A DNA stretch of 64,000 nt, from NCBI RefSeq assembly GCF_947499705.1, contig NZ_CANMPJ010000001.1:531501-595500 (forward strand), read 5' to 3'. The notes under the pieces are model-generated. The model was given only the letters and a program-made list of their open reading frames with translations, was not told where the DNA came from and made no database searches. Of the stretch, positions 45,845-54,686 are shown in pieces. A program made the translations under genes and the position numbers. Position 1 is the first letter of the stretch. Each line of letters starts with the position of its first letter. The stretch is from an uncultured Erythrobacter sp. (GTDB lineage Bacteria; Pseudomonadota; Alphaproteobacteria; Sphingomonadales; Sphingomonadaceae).

Positions 45845-46917
45845 TCTACCTCGACTACCAAGCAACCACTCCGCTCGCACCGGAAGCCCGCGATGCCATG
45901 TTGCGTTGGCTCGATGGGCCGGAGGGGACCGGCTTCGGCAATCCGCACAGCCCGCACCGGATGGGGCGGATGGCGGCGGCGGCGGTCGAGTTGGCGCGTG
46001 ACAGGGTCGCGGCGCTGTTTCCGCCCGGCGGCAAAGTGATTTTCACTGGCGGCGCGACCGAAGCGCTCAATCTGGCGATCCGCGGAACCGGCAGTGAGGG
46101 CTCCGTCTCGGTTTCGGCGATCGAGCATTCGGCGGTTCTGGATACGGCGCAGGCGCTGGGACAGGCTCATGTGCTGAACGTATCGCAAGACGGTCAGTGC
46201 AACACCAGGCAGGACGTGCCCGACGATGTGCGCCTGATCGCCGTTATGCAGGTCAACAATGAGATCGGCACCGTCCAACCGACCATCGACTGGCATCGCA
46301 AGGCAAAGGAAGCGGGCGCTCTTTTCTTGATCGATGCCGTGCAGGCCTATGGCAAGATGCCGGTGACCGAGGCCGACATGATCGCGGTTTCGGCGCACAA
46401 GTTCCACGGCCCCAAAGGCATCGGCGCGCTGTGGGTGCGTGATGGGGTGGAGTTGAACGAAGTTCAGACCGGGGGTGGACAGGAATCGGGCCTGCGCTCC
46501 GGTACGCTGTCTCCCGCGCTGATCGCCGGTTTCGGCGTCGCGGCGCAGGTCGCGGCAGAGCGCATGATGCACGATGCCGAACATGTCGAAGCGCTATGGA
46601 TGCGCGCGCGCGAACTGTTTGCAGATTGGACGCTCAACGGCAGCAGCGATGCGCGCTGGCACGGCAATCTCAACATCCGCCGCGATGGCTTGGATGTGGC
46701 CCGGCTAATGAGCGAATGCCGCAACGTGATGTTTTCGGCGGGCAGCGCCTGCGCCAGCGGCTCAGGCCGCACCAGCCATGTGCTCAAGGCCATTGGGCTG
46801 ACCGACCAGCAAGCCAAGAGCTCGATCCGGCTGGGGTTTGGCCGATACACGACCATGGAAGAACTTGAAAAGGCCGCTGAAACCATCAATGCTGCAGTGC
46901 AAGATCAAGGCCTGTGA
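45841..46917 (+). CDS. Cysteine desulfurase-like aminotransferase, second copy
   Basis: 358 residues. IYLDYQATTPLAPEARDAM, the Schiff-base Lys in SAHKFHGPKGIGALWV, and the loop Cys in SAGSACASGSGRTSHVLKAIGL, all as in NifS/IscS. The ATG at 45841 overlaps the preceding stop, and the frame's upstream extension shadows that gene. The two adjacent desulfurases may form a heteromer or serve different acceptors; the Cys loop here is the longer, more IscS-like one. Confidence 0.92.
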   Translation: MIYLDYQATTPLAPEARDAMLRWLDGPEGTGFGNPHSPHRMGRMAAAAVELARDRVAALFPPGGKVIFTGGATEALNLAIRGTGSEGSVSVSAIEHSAVLDTAQALGQAHVLNVSQDGQCNTRQDVPDDVRLIAVMQVNNEIGTVQPTIDWHRKAKEAGALFLIDAVQAYGKMPVTEADMIAVSAHKFHGPKGIGALWVRDGVELNEVQTGGGQESGLRSGTLSPALIAGFGVAAQVAAERMMHDAEHVEALWMRARELFADWTLNGSSDARWHGNLNIRRDGLDVARLMSECRNVMFSAGSACASGSGRTSHVLKAIGLTDQQAKSSIRLGFGRYTTMEELEKAAETINAAVQDQGL

Positions 46918-47261
46918 GCAACGGAATGCCAGTCAAAGTCATCTTCATCGATCCGCGCGGAAACCCTGTTGAGGCGACCGGCGCACCGGGCGACAATTTG
47001 CTTCGCGTGGGACAAAGCGCCGGCCTTCCGCTCGAGGGGACCTGCGAAGGCCAAATGGCATGCTCGACATGCCATGTGATTGTCGCCGCCGAGTGGTTCG
47101 ACAAATTGGCAGAGGCGAGCGAGGAAGAGGAAGACATGCTCGATTTCGCAGCGGGAGCACGGCGGACAAGCCGCCTTTCGTGCCAGATTGACCTTACCGA
47201 AGAGCTTGATGGACTTACCGTCAGTGTCCCCGCCGAAAGCGCCGACGCACGGCGGATGTAG
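46914..47261 (+). CDS. [2Fe-2S] ferredoxin, adrenodoxin type
   Basis: 115 residues from a GTG at 46914 that overlaps the desulfurase stop (GTGA). Cluster ligands are CEGQMACSTC (three Cys, spacing 5 and 2) and a fourth in SRLSCQI. This is the Fdx/adrenodoxin family used as electron donor in Fe-S assembly or to cytochrome P450s. Its coupling to two cysteine desulfurases suggests it supplies electrons for Fe-S cluster synthesis. Confidence 0.93.
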   Translation: MSNGMPVKVIFIDPRGNPVEATGAPGDNLLRVGQSAGLPLEGTCEGQMACSTCHVIVAAEWFDKLAEASEEEEDMLDFAAGARRTSRLSCQIDLTEELDGLTVSVPAESADARRM

Positions 47262-47278
47262 TCCTTTGAAAAAAGGGG

Positions 47279-47353
47279 CTGGCTGACCGCTCGACCCCCG
47301 AAGAGCGGCCAGCCAGTGGTGGCGGGCGTTGGGGCCCAAGCGCCCACGCCCGC
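47279..47353. terminator. Paired hairpins between convergent genes
   Basis: CTGGCTGACCGCTC (47279-47292) pairs with GAGCGGCCAGCCAG (47303-47316) with one mismatch. GCGGGCGT (47322-47329) pairs with ACGCCCGC (47346-47353). On the minus strand the first hairpin is followed, after a few bases, by a T run (TTTTTT), so it should end the DUF4349 transcript. On the plus strand no T run follows. Confidence 0.7.
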
Positions 47354-47360
47354 GAATGAG

Positions 47361-48266
47361 TCAGGCTTCTGCGACCTCTGCCGGGCGCGTGAACCTGCGA
47401 ACCAGCCAGACGGCTCCACCAATGGGGATGGCGACTGAGCCAAGCAGGATCATGATCGCGACGAAGTAGCCGAAGATCGAACCGAGCGATCCGACAGCGC
47501 TTTGGACGGGACCCAGGAAATCGCTGCTCACAGGAATGCCGGTGTCGTAGCGCACGGTGACGCGTGAGTAGGCGACGCGGCCTTCCATTTCTTTCAGCCA
47601 GCTGCGGGCCTGATCGATCTCTTCATTGACGCGTGCAACGCTGCGTTCGGCTTCGACCAGTTCCTGAACCGTGCCTTTGCGGGTCTTGAGAACGTCGAGC
47701 AGTCGGTCGCGCAGTTCGGTGCGGGCACGCAGGCGCGCTTCGGTGTCGACCATTTGCTTCGACAGCTCATCGGATGTGATTTCGGCGGAGATCTGCTCGG
47801 CCCCTGCATCTTCCGCGTCGTCTTCAAGCAGCGCGCCGAACGCGCGGGCCTGGCGGCTGGCGACGGCCATTTTCAGGACGCCGATGACTTCGTTGGCTTC
47901 CTCGCCCGATTTATTCATGGCGAGGATCTGGCAGCTACCCGGGCCTTGCTGTTCGCACAGGCTTGCATGGCGGCGTTGCAGCGGACCAATCTCGGCTGCG
48001 GGCATCCGCCAGCGGTAATCGTAGGTGTAGGCGAGTTTGGGCATGGAGATGGGTATCTCGCCGAGTGCAGGGACGGCGGAGCCATCGGCGCTGCGGTCCA
48101 TCGACGCCTCAGCAGCGGCGTCTGCGCTCGCTTCTACCGAATCTGCTGGATAGCTCTCCTCCGCGTAGTCGCCGGATTCGCTACAGGCGGCGAGGGCAAG
48201 GCATGACGCCGAAACTCCCACCAGAACCACGCTTCGCATCGAACTCTTCAAAGTCATTTGCCGCAT
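47361..48266 (-). CDS. DUF4349 lipoprotein
   Basis: 301 residues. A lipoprotein signal (SCLALAAC, Cys at about 28), an acidic Ala/Ser/Asp-rich linker (30-65), a DUF4349 domain (about 78-285) including a coiled coil (about 165-225), and a C-terminal transmembrane helix (about 258-285) with a basic tail. So it is anchored at both ends. The family is widespread but uncharacterised. The start may also be codon 4 (48257). Phased repeats precede it. Confidence 0.85.
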   Translation of the reverse strand: MRQMTLKSSMRSVVLVGVSASCLALAACSESGDYAEESYPADSVEASADAAAEASMDRSADGSAVPALGEIPISMPKLAYTYDYRWRMPAAEIGPLQRRHASLCEQQGPGSCQILAMNKSGEEANEVIGVLKMAVASRQARAFGALLEDDAEDAGAEQISAEITSDELSKQMVDTEARLRARTELRDRLLDVLKTRKGTVQELVEAERSVARVNEEIDQARSWLKEMEGRVAYSRVTVRYDTGIPVSSDFLGPVQSAVGSLGSIFGYFVAIMILLGSVAIPIGGAVWLVRRFTRPAEVAEA

Positions 48267-48279
48267 TCTGGCCTCCTTT

Positions 48280-48321
48280 TTGCCATGATGTTGCCATAAT
48301 TACGCCATAATTTGCCTTATT
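48280..48321. repeat. Four phased copies of a TTGCCATAAT-like decamer
   Basis: TTGCCATGATG (48280), TTGCCATAAT (48291), ACGCCATAAT (48302) and TTGCCTTATT (48312) repeat at about 10-11 base intervals, one helical turn, beginning 14 bases before the DUF4349 start. They are followed by TGGCAAG, an inverted half. Binding of an oligomeric regulator on one face of the DNA is a reasonable inference. Confidence 0.5.
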
Positions 48322-48476
48322 TGGCAAGTCGGACATGAAAATATCTATAAATCAGCAGGATATGACCAATCTGCCGCTTGGCCGAGGGCTGTGATTGGGG
48401 CTCAAAAGCACGAAATGTGGCAGGAATTGCGACTCGGGTGATTGATCCGCTGGCAGTGCGCCCCATTTGGTTTGGC

Positions 48477-49301
48477 ATGATCTCCGCGCAAGACAGCCTC
48501 ACCCCGCCAGCGAGCGGCCTGCGTGACCGTGTGCGCGGGTGGTTGGAATCCGCCCTGTTCGAGCGGTTCATCATCGCCGTGATCGTCATCAATGCGATCG
48601 GGCTGGGGCTCGAAACTTCGCCTGATGTCATGGCGGCAATCGGCCCCGTGGTAGAGCAGCTGGATCGGATCGCGATCACCATCTTCGTGATCGAGATCGC
48701 ACTGAAACTGTTCGTCTACCGCCTCGGTTTCTTCCGCAACGGCTGGAATGTGTTCGACCTCGCCATTGTCAGCGCGGCGCTGATCCCGGCGGGCGAGCAA
48801 TTCTCGGTCTTGCGTGCCCTGCGCATCTTGCGCGCCCTGCGATTGGTTTCGGTAGTCCCAAGCATGCGCAAGGTGATCGCGGGCTTGTTTCGCGCGATAC
48901 CCAGCATCGGCACGGTGATCATCATGCTGCTTTTGCTGTTCTATATCAGCGCGGTGATGGCGACGAAGCTGTTCGGGGCTGCGTTCCCGGAATGGTTCGG
49001 CAGCCTTGGTGCCTCGCTCTATTCCCTGTTCCAGATCATGACGCTGGAAAGCTGGTCGATGGGCATCGTCCGGCCGGTTATGGAAGAGTACCCCTATGCC
49101 TGGGTGTTCTTCGTGCCGTTCATTCTGCTCACCAGCTTTATAGTGCTGAACCTGTTTATCGGTGTGATCGTCAACGCCATGTCTGAGGCGACCGAAGGTG
49201 AAGCCCATGACGAGCGCGAGATGATCCTGATCGAATTGCGGGGCCTGCGCGACGAGGTGAAGGCACTTCGCGAGCAAGGCGAACAACGCGCTGGTCCGTA
49301 A
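48477..49301 (+). CDS. Voltage-gated sodium channel, NaChBac type
   Basis: 274 residues from the ATG at 48477. It has six transmembrane segments. The S4 voltage sensor has Arg every third residue (RALRILRALRLVSVVPSMRK). The pore loop TLESWSMG matches the sodium-selective filter LESWS of bacterial Nav channels. S6 (FILLTSFIVLNLFIGVIVNAM) is followed by a charged C-terminal coiled coil. It forms a homotetramer in the inner membrane. The open frame extends 33 codons upstream without homology. Confidence 0.92.
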   Translation: MISAQDSLTPPASGLRDRVRGWLESALFERFIIAVIVINAIGLGLETSPDVMAAIGPVVEQLDRIAITIFVIEIALKLFVYRLGFFRNGWNVFDLAIVSAALIPAGEQFSVLRALRILRALRLVSVVPSMRKVIAGLFRAIPSIGTVIIMLLLLFYISAVMATKLFGAAFPEWFGSLGASLYSLFQIMTLESWSMGIVRPVMEEYPYAWVFFVPFILLTSFIVLNLFIGVIVNAMSEATEGEAHDEREMILIELRGLRDEVKALREQGEQRAGP

Positions 49302-49464
49302 GCGGCAGACGAAAGCGCTTCAATCGCCCTCGGTGAAGGCCGCGCGAGTTAGGCCGTTGTTCACCAAAGGATTTGAGCGCTGATTAACCCACTGGTTTAA
49401 TCGGGTTTCCAGCCCTCTCGGCTAATTCAAGCGCCAGAAAATACGGAAAAATCCGGGGGCGAGA

Positions 49465-49917
49465 ATGAACACTTGGTCAAGAAACATCTGCGTTGCAGTG
49501 GCGCTGTGCTCAAGCAGTGCCGCGCTGGCATCCGATTCCGGCTGGACGATCTCCGAGGCTGACGGCCAGGTATCGATCATGCGCGATGACAAGGCCGTTT
49601 ACGGAGCCAAGGGTACGCGCCTTCAGGTTGGCGATGTTATTCGCACCAAAAAGGCAGCGCGCGCCGTTCTGGTGCGCGGTGATGATTTCTACATCGTCGC
49701 GCCAAACAAGCAGGTGCGCATCATCAAGGTCGAAGAAGACAGCACCGCCACGAAAGTCATGAACTTCGTCGGGAATATGCTATCTTCGAACACGCAGCAT
49801 TCCAGCCTGAAACGGCCCATGGAAGCTGCCGTGGTCAAGGGAATGGGCGGAGGTCTCGAAAATGGCCTCGTGCAAAATGAGGGCAAAGCGGAAGACAGCG
49901 CGGGCACCGACGACTGA
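49465..49917 (+). CDS. Exported FecR-like domain protein
   Basis: 150 residues. Signal peptide 1-23 (ending Ala-Leu-Ala), then a FecR-like segment: WTISEADGQVSIMRDDKAVYGAKGTRLQVGDVIRTKKAARAVLVRGDDFYIVAPNK in outline, i.e. a small beta domain with a glycine turn at about 55-60. A disordered acidic tail ends it. FecR-like domains without a sigma factor often sit in the periplasm as carbohydrate- or peptidoglycan-linked modules. No sigma factor gene is adjacent. Confidence 0.7.
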   Translation: MNTWSRNICVAVALCSSSAALASDSGWTISEADGQVSIMRDDKAVYGAKGTRLQVGDVIRTKKAARAVLVRGDDFYIVAPNKQVRIIKVEEDSTATKVMNFVGNMLSSNTQHSSLKRPMEAAVVKGMGGGLENGLVQNEGKAEDSAGTDD

Positions 49918-50057
49918 GCGAGCTGGTAAATTCGCACTCGGCAGTCAGGCTCGGTGCTGTCCCAGCCAATACTCCGCATTATCTCAATTCCTGTTTGCGC
50001 GGGTTCGGGCATCGTGTGAGAACTTAACTCCCGCAGACCGAGGCCCGAGCGAGACCA

Positions 50058-51338
50058 TTGGCTAGCCCAAACAAGCTTCTTTATCTGAACGCCGTCCGCG
50101 CCTTTGCGCTCGCCCGGTGGCGCGCATGGCGATTGCGCGACAGGGCTGCGATTGACCGTCACCACCGCCGCCAATTAGCGAAGCTTCAGCGACATGCGCT
50201 GGAGAGCTTCCCCTACTATTCCGACTGCGGCGGCCTTCGCTTTCAGGATTGGCCGGTCATCGACAAGGGCGAAATGGTTGCCAATTTTGCCGACCTCAAT
50301 GTCGCGGGCGCGATGGCTGAGGAACTAAGGGACATTCTTGCGGGTGGCGGTGAACGGTTTCGCGGATACCCCATCGGCCATAGCACCGGCACCAGCGGCA
50401 ATCGCGGCTACTACGTGATCAGCGATGCCGAACGGTTCCAGTGGCTCGGCACGATACTCGCCAAGACTTTGCCGGATGCGCTTTGGCGCAAACACAAGGT
50501 CGCGCTGGCTTTGCCGGGGTTGTCAACGCTGTATCGCTCCGCGTCGAGCGGCAGCCGCATCGAACTGGTGTTTTTCGACCTCGCCGACGGAGTGGAAAGC
50601 TGGGCCGATGAATTGAATGCCGCCGCACCCGATACGATTGTCGCACCGCCAAAGGTCCTGCGCTTGCTGGCTGAGCGCGGCCAATTGCCATCGCACAACA
50701 TCTTCAGCGGCGCAGAGGTGCTCGACCCGATTGACCGTGCGGTGATCGAAGAGGCGACAGGGCGGATCGTCCGGCAGATTTATATGGCCACAGAGGGACT
50801 GTTCGCCGTCAGTTGCCCGCACGGCGCGCTGCATCTGGCGGAGGATGTGGTGCATTTCGAGTGGGAACAGCCGGTGCCGGGCAGCGTCTTGCAGACACCT
50901 ATCGTGACCGACTTCACCCGCCGCAGCCAAGCGATGATCCGCTACCGCATGAATGATCTGGTGGAGCTTGATACTTCTCCCTGCACCTGCGGTTCGGCCT
51001 TCGCGAAGCTGCGGCGGATCGAAGGCAGGGCGGACGACATCTTTCTGCTTGAGACGAGCAATGGAGAGGTCGCGACGGTGACGCCTGACGTGGTGCGCAA
51101 TGCAATCGTCGACGCCCATGCGGCTGTCCGCGATTTCCGCGCCAGGCAGGTGGCACCGTCGCGCATCGAATTGACGCTGGAGGCGCATTTGCCTCCCGAT
51201 ATTGACGAGATGGTTCGGGCCAAATTGATGGAGCGACTCAGCCCGTTTGGCGCGCAGCCGGATATCGTCATCGCCCGCGGTCTAGATGTTCCCTTCGACC
51301 GGAAACTCAGGCGCGTGACACGCGAGATTGAAGGATAG
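50058..51338 (+). CDS. CoF-synthetase/PaaK-like adenylate-forming enzyme
   Basis: 426 residues resembling the F390-synthetase-related (CapK/PaaK) branch of ANL enzymes, which activate carboxylic acids as AMP esters. Visible features are the Ser/Thr/Gly-rich P-loop GHSTGTSGNRG near 114-124, PPKVLRLLAE, FSGAEVLDP, the aromatic/Glu motif QIYMATEGLFA, YRMNDLVEL, and a C-terminal Lys in FDRKLRRVTREI. It starts with a TTG at 50058; no in-frame ATG is near. It converges on the Rieske gene at the end of the operon and probably serves the same pathway. Confidence 0.85.
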   Translation: MASPNKLLYLNAVRAFALARWRAWRLRDRAAIDRHHRRQLAKLQRHALESFPYYSDCGGLRFQDWPVIDKGEMVANFADLNVAGAMAEELRDILAGGGERFRGYPIGHSTGTSGNRGYYVISDAERFQWLGTILAKTLPDALWRKHKVALALPGLSTLYRSASSGSRIELVFFDLADGVESWADELNAAAPDTIVAPPKVLRLLAERGQLPSHNIFSGAEVLDPIDRAVIEEATGRIVRQIYMATEGLFAVSCPHGALHLAEDVVHFEWEQPVPGSVLQTPIVTDFTRRSQAMIRYRMNDLVELDTSPCTCGSAFAKLRRIEGRADDIFLLETSNGEVATVTPDVVRNAIVDAHAAVRDFRARQVAPSRIELTLEAHLPPDIDEMVRAKLMERLSPFGAQPDIVIARGLDVPFDRKLRRVTREIEG

Positions 51339-51370
51339 CGGTCCGGTCAGCACGCTTCGAGCGCGCCCAG

Positions 51371-52396
51371 CTAAAGATCCATCTCGGTCCGGCGCGTCTG
51401 CCCCGGTGGTGGCGGTTTGCCGCGCAGGAATGCGTCGATGAATGGCCTGACCACATCGAGCGGACCAATGCGCTTGCGGCGAGAATTGAACGCCGCGTCA
51501 TTGTCCGCGACTGCTTCGAGGATCGACTTGTCCTGCGCATGCACCAGCTTGATCCAGGGATAGAGAACCCAGAACTTGATCCACGCCCACCATCGCGGAC
51601 CCGGTAGGCCGACAAGGCCGTACCCTTCGACCTGGCCATTGCGCGTCGGAGTCATGTAACCCGTCATGACGAAGTTGACGCTCTTCGGGCCGTGGAATTC
51701 GACCTCTGCGACGTTTGGCGTGACAAAACGGCCGATGGATAGCGCCCTGTCCTTCTCATTCATGATCTTCGAGACGACCCCGCCCGCCTGACCTTCGCCG
51801 AAATAGCTCGCGACTAGGCCGTGTTCGTTGGTGGTCACCTCCACCGTCGTGCGATTGTTGTTCTTGACCGATCTGACGAGCTGACGGTGGACGAAAATGG
51901 TATGGGTCGGATCGAGAAAGTTTTCGAGCGCGTCAGGTAAGGGAGCGGTCACACGGCCTTTCACCGCGCGCCAGAAGGAGACCTCGGAAAAGCCCTCGTT
52001 GAGATACGGTCTCTCGCTAGTCTCGCCAATGCCGACGAAGACCAGGCCCCGCTTGACTGAGACTTTCAGCGTTTTCGCCGAGACCCTGGGAGGTGCATCG
52101 GTCAGGCACGGCATCGCGCAAAGCTCTCCCGCCCCGTTGAATTGCCAGCCGTGATAGGGGCACTCGATCCTGCCATCACGAATGCGCCCTTGAGACAGGG
52201 GCGCGCCGCGATGCGGGCAGCGGTCAACCAACGCGCGCACCTCGCCTTGCTCCAGATAGAGCGCGATCGGCATACCGTTGACCCAGCGCCGTTTGGGCTT
52301 CTTGGCCGAAAGCTCGTGCGCGCGCGCGACGACGTACCAGCCATCCAGCGCGTCCGCCTCCGACCATTCGACAACGTCAGTCTGATGCATGGTCAT
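51371..52396 (-). CDS. Rieske non-heme iron oxygenase
   Basis: 341 residues. The Rieske [2Fe-2S] motif is C60-P-H62-RG and C79-P-Y-H82. The C-terminal catalytic domain has the mononuclear-iron region NFLDPTHTIFVHRQ with two His, and a later acidic DNDAAF. This is the PaO/vanillate-demethylase-like class of oxygenase acting on a lipid-like or aromatic substrate; an electron donor is not in the operon. The ATG at 52396 overlaps the stop of the GNAT-like gene (ATGA). It is the last gene of the operon. Confidence 0.9.
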   Translation of the reverse strand: MTMHQTDVVEWSEADALDGWYVVARAHELSAKKPKRRWVNGMPIALYLEQGEVRALVDRCPHRGAPLSQGRIRDGRIECPYHGWQFNGAGELCAMPCLTDAPPRVSAKTLKVSVKRGLVFVGIGETSERPYLNEGFSEVSFWRAVKGRVTAPLPDALENFLDPTHTIFVHRQLVRSVKNNNRTTVEVTTNEHGLVASYFGEGQAGGVVSKIMNEKDRALSIGRFVTPNVAEVEFHGPKSVNFVMTGYMTPTRNGQVEGYGLVGLPGPRWWAWIKFWVLYPWIKLVHAQDKSILEAVADNDAAFNSRRKRIGPLDVVRPFIDAFLRGKPPPPGQTRRTEMDL

Positions 52397-53535
52397 AGCT
52401 GGTATCTCCTCATGATCGGGACAGCGATGCGATTCAGAATCAGGGCGACACCTTTGAGTATCCAGCGGCGATATGCCGGAAGGTGATCGATGAAATAGGC
52501 CGAGTATTCGGTCACCGGCCTCGCGCCGCGCAGCCGCTTGAAATGCGATGCGCCCGCCGAGCCATTGAGGCGCAGGCCCGCTTGCAGCGCCGCATCGCAG
52601 AACAGCCATGAGGCGATGCGGTACAGCCCGTTCGATTGGGGCTGCGCGGTGTCATAACCGACAACCGGGGGAGTAAGAATGCCGCCTCGCTCCAGCGACC
52701 CTGCGACCGCTTGAATTGTCCCATCCGCGTCGCGCGCGCAGCGATACCGGATCAGCTTGTTTTCGCAGCTGAGCTGTATCCACCTCGCCGAGAATACCGG
52801 GTTCAGTTCGGAATATTTGCCGACATAGAGCATGTAATACAGCTCAGCGATCCGGGCCGCATCGGCATCGCTCATCGTGTCGATGTCTTCCACACTCAGC
52901 CCGCTGCGTTTGAGCTTTCGCAAGTCCTCTGTCGCGTTGTTGCGAGGCAACCATTGGCTTTGAAGATCATCCGTTACCCAGATTTGCCGGCTCGGGAACA
53001 GGGTCCAACCGTCACCGCGCGCTTGGTTCAATAGCTGCGGGCACGACCAGTGATCCAGAGACCTGACGGCGATGATGTGATCGGGGTAATTCGCAAGCAG
53101 CAGGGCGCGAATGGCTGGGATATCATCCCCGTTCCAGTCGCCGTGCAGGTTGGTCGAAAGCAACCAATTGTCGACATGCACAATCCGGTTGATCCGGGCG
53201 ATCCGCAGCAGCCCGGCAGCAAGCCAGATCAATGGCAGCATCGCCCATTTTACGAGCCGTAGGCCGATGATCTCCAACTCCTGTCGCGCGTACAGAATGT
53301 ATGCACTGTATGGCTCGCAGACATAGCTTTTGCCTTGCACACCATCGTTCACCGTAACGGGAAACACACGGCCACCAGACTGCAGCACCAGCAGTTTGGT
53401 CTCCACGTTGGGAATGAGGTCGGCAACGTTGCTGCTGGCGAGCATCCGCAGATAGGCCGCCGCCTTGGGCGAACCAGGACCTAGTTCCGAAAGCTTGTGC
53501 GGTTCTTCTGCGGGATCGAACAATTCAGGGGTCAT
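52393..53535 (-). CDS. GNAT/FemAB-like acyltransferase, tentative
   Basis: 380 residues from the ATG at 53535, which overlaps the ATP-grasp stop (ATGA). No clear catalytic motif is visible, but the middle and end (SDADAARIAELYYMLYVGKYS, SARWIQLSC, IASWLFCDAALQAGLRLNGSAG, HFKRLRGA) resemble GNAT-fold acyltransferases. A basic, hydrophobic stretch at about 95-120 could bind the membrane. It probably moves an acyl or aminoacyl group in the same pathway. The assignment is weak. Confidence 0.65.
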   Translation of the reverse strand: MTPELFDPAEEPHKLSELGPGSPKAAAYLRMLASSNVADLIPNVETKLLVLQSGGRVFPVTVNDGVQGKSYVCEPYSAYILYARQELEIIGLRLVKWAMLPLIWLAAGLLRIARINRIVHVDNWLLSTNLHGDWNGDDIPAIRALLLANYPDHIIAVRSLDHWSCPQLLNQARGDGWTLFPSRQIWVTDDLQSQWLPRNNATEDLRKLKRSGLSVEDIDTMSDADAARIAELYYMLYVGKYSELNPVFSARWIQLSCENKLIRYRCARDADGTIQAVAGSLERGGILTPPVVGYDTAQPQSNGLYRIASWLFCDAALQAGLRLNGSAGASHFKRLRGARPVTEYSAYFIDHLPAYRRWILKGVALILNRIAVPIMRRYQL

Positions 53536-54683
53536 CCAATCGGTCCCCCGTTCCATTCGATGTCGGAGGTGGTGGCCGCTGCCGGGCTCAGCGAATTGCG
53601 CAGCGCCAACAGAGTGAATCCCGCCGCATCGGCCAGACATGCCAGCGTGACGAGGGGATTGCCTTCGCGGTCGATCACATCCCGCGACGCGCGCCAGCCT
53701 GATCGCAACTGCTTCAGCTGGCCGTTCTTGATCGCCATCGGCACCCCAATCAGGGCCATGGCGGGTCCCATGTGCCTCAGCGTACCAAGCGGTGGGGCGT
53801 CGCACGCTCGCTCGCCCAAAATGGCGCTCGCCATCGACGCATCGCCATCGAAAAGATGCAGTCCGCTAACGGCGCGCGGATTGCATTCGATCAGATAGGT
53901 CTCACCCGAATGATCGCAGATCGCATCGAATGAGAGATGCCCCGACAAGCCGGTCGCAGCCGCGATCTTTGTGCTCGCGTCATAGAGTGCAGGGCTCTCC
54001 ACACTCTCCAGTTGGAATGCGGCGCTGTTGCCCGAACGCCATCGCGGGCGATAGGCAGCGAAGGCCGTGACCTTGCCCCCATGCACGGCGCTCCAGGAGC
54101 AAAGTTCATCGCCTTCAATGCGTTGCTGCGCGACCCAGCGACAATCTTCGTCCGGCTGGATTTTGAGAACCTGCTTGGCGGTTGGGCCGATTAAGGTGTG
54201 CGTTGCGAAACGGGAATACTCCGGTTTGAAAACCAGTTCTTCCGGCGCAGCAAATTCAGTGGCGGATATGGGCCGGTCGAGCACCTGCGTTTCCGGCACC
54301 AAGAGTCCGGCTTCCTGCGCCAGCTGCACGAATTCCGCCTTTGAATGCAGTTGCCGCAAAGTCTCTGGCGGCGGCGCGAACACCGCATTCTCAAACCCAT
54401 CCCGCTTGGCAGCTTCGGCCAGCCAGAAAACCTCTTCGCAGGTGGGAATGATCCGCGTCGCGCTGGTCTTGTCGAGCAGCCGCAAAAGCTCGCGGCGGAA
54501 CTCGCCGAATGCTGTGCGGGGCGGCGGCAAGCGGTGCACGGGGAATTCCGGGCGCAGCGCGCGGGCGACCCAGGCGTGCGCGCAGTCGGCGAAATGCACC
54601 TCGCACCCGTACGCCCGCAGGCTTCGCGCAATGTCGTGGGCGACAGGTGCCCTCGCGCCGGTGACGATGACTGTCTCGCCCAA
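53532..54683 (-). CDS. ATP-grasp carboxylate ligase
   Basis: 383 residues. An N-terminal Rossmann-like pre-grasp domain (VIVTGARAPVAHDIARSL), the ATP-grasp fold with a phosphate-binding Lys region (EELVFKPEYSRFA), WVAQQRIEGDELCSWSAVHGG, and the metal-binding end YLIECNPRAVSGLHLF. Such enzymes join a carboxylate to an amine or thiol through an acyl phosphate. It starts with a TTG at 54683, 3 bases after the MBL gene's stop, so translation likely depends on coupling. It probably forms an amide in the pathway. Confidence 0.85.
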   Translation of the reverse strand: MGETVIVTGARAPVAHDIARSLRAYGCEVHFADCAHAWVARALRPEFPVHRLPPPRTAFGEFRRELLRLLDKTSATRIIPTCEEVFWLAEAAKRDGFENAVFAPPPETLRQLHSKAEFVQLAQEAGLLVPETQVLDRPISATEFAAPEELVFKPEYSRFATHTLIGPTAKQVLKIQPDEDCRWVAQQRIEGDELCSWSAVHGGKVTAFAAYRPRWRSGNSAAFQLESVESPALYDASTKIAAATGLSGHLSFDAICDHSGETYLIECNPRAVSGLHLFDGDASMASAILGERACDAPPLGTLRHMGPAMALIGVPMAIKNGQLKQLRSGWRASRDVIDREGNPLVTLACLADAAGFTLLALRNSLSPAAATTSDIEWNGGPIG

Positions 54684-54686
54684 CGC

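Noticed and set aside
49383-49401. ATTAACC-CACT-GGTTTAAT inverted repeat before the FecR-like gene
   Set aside because: The arms differ by an inserted base and there is no T run; too weak to call as operator or terminator.
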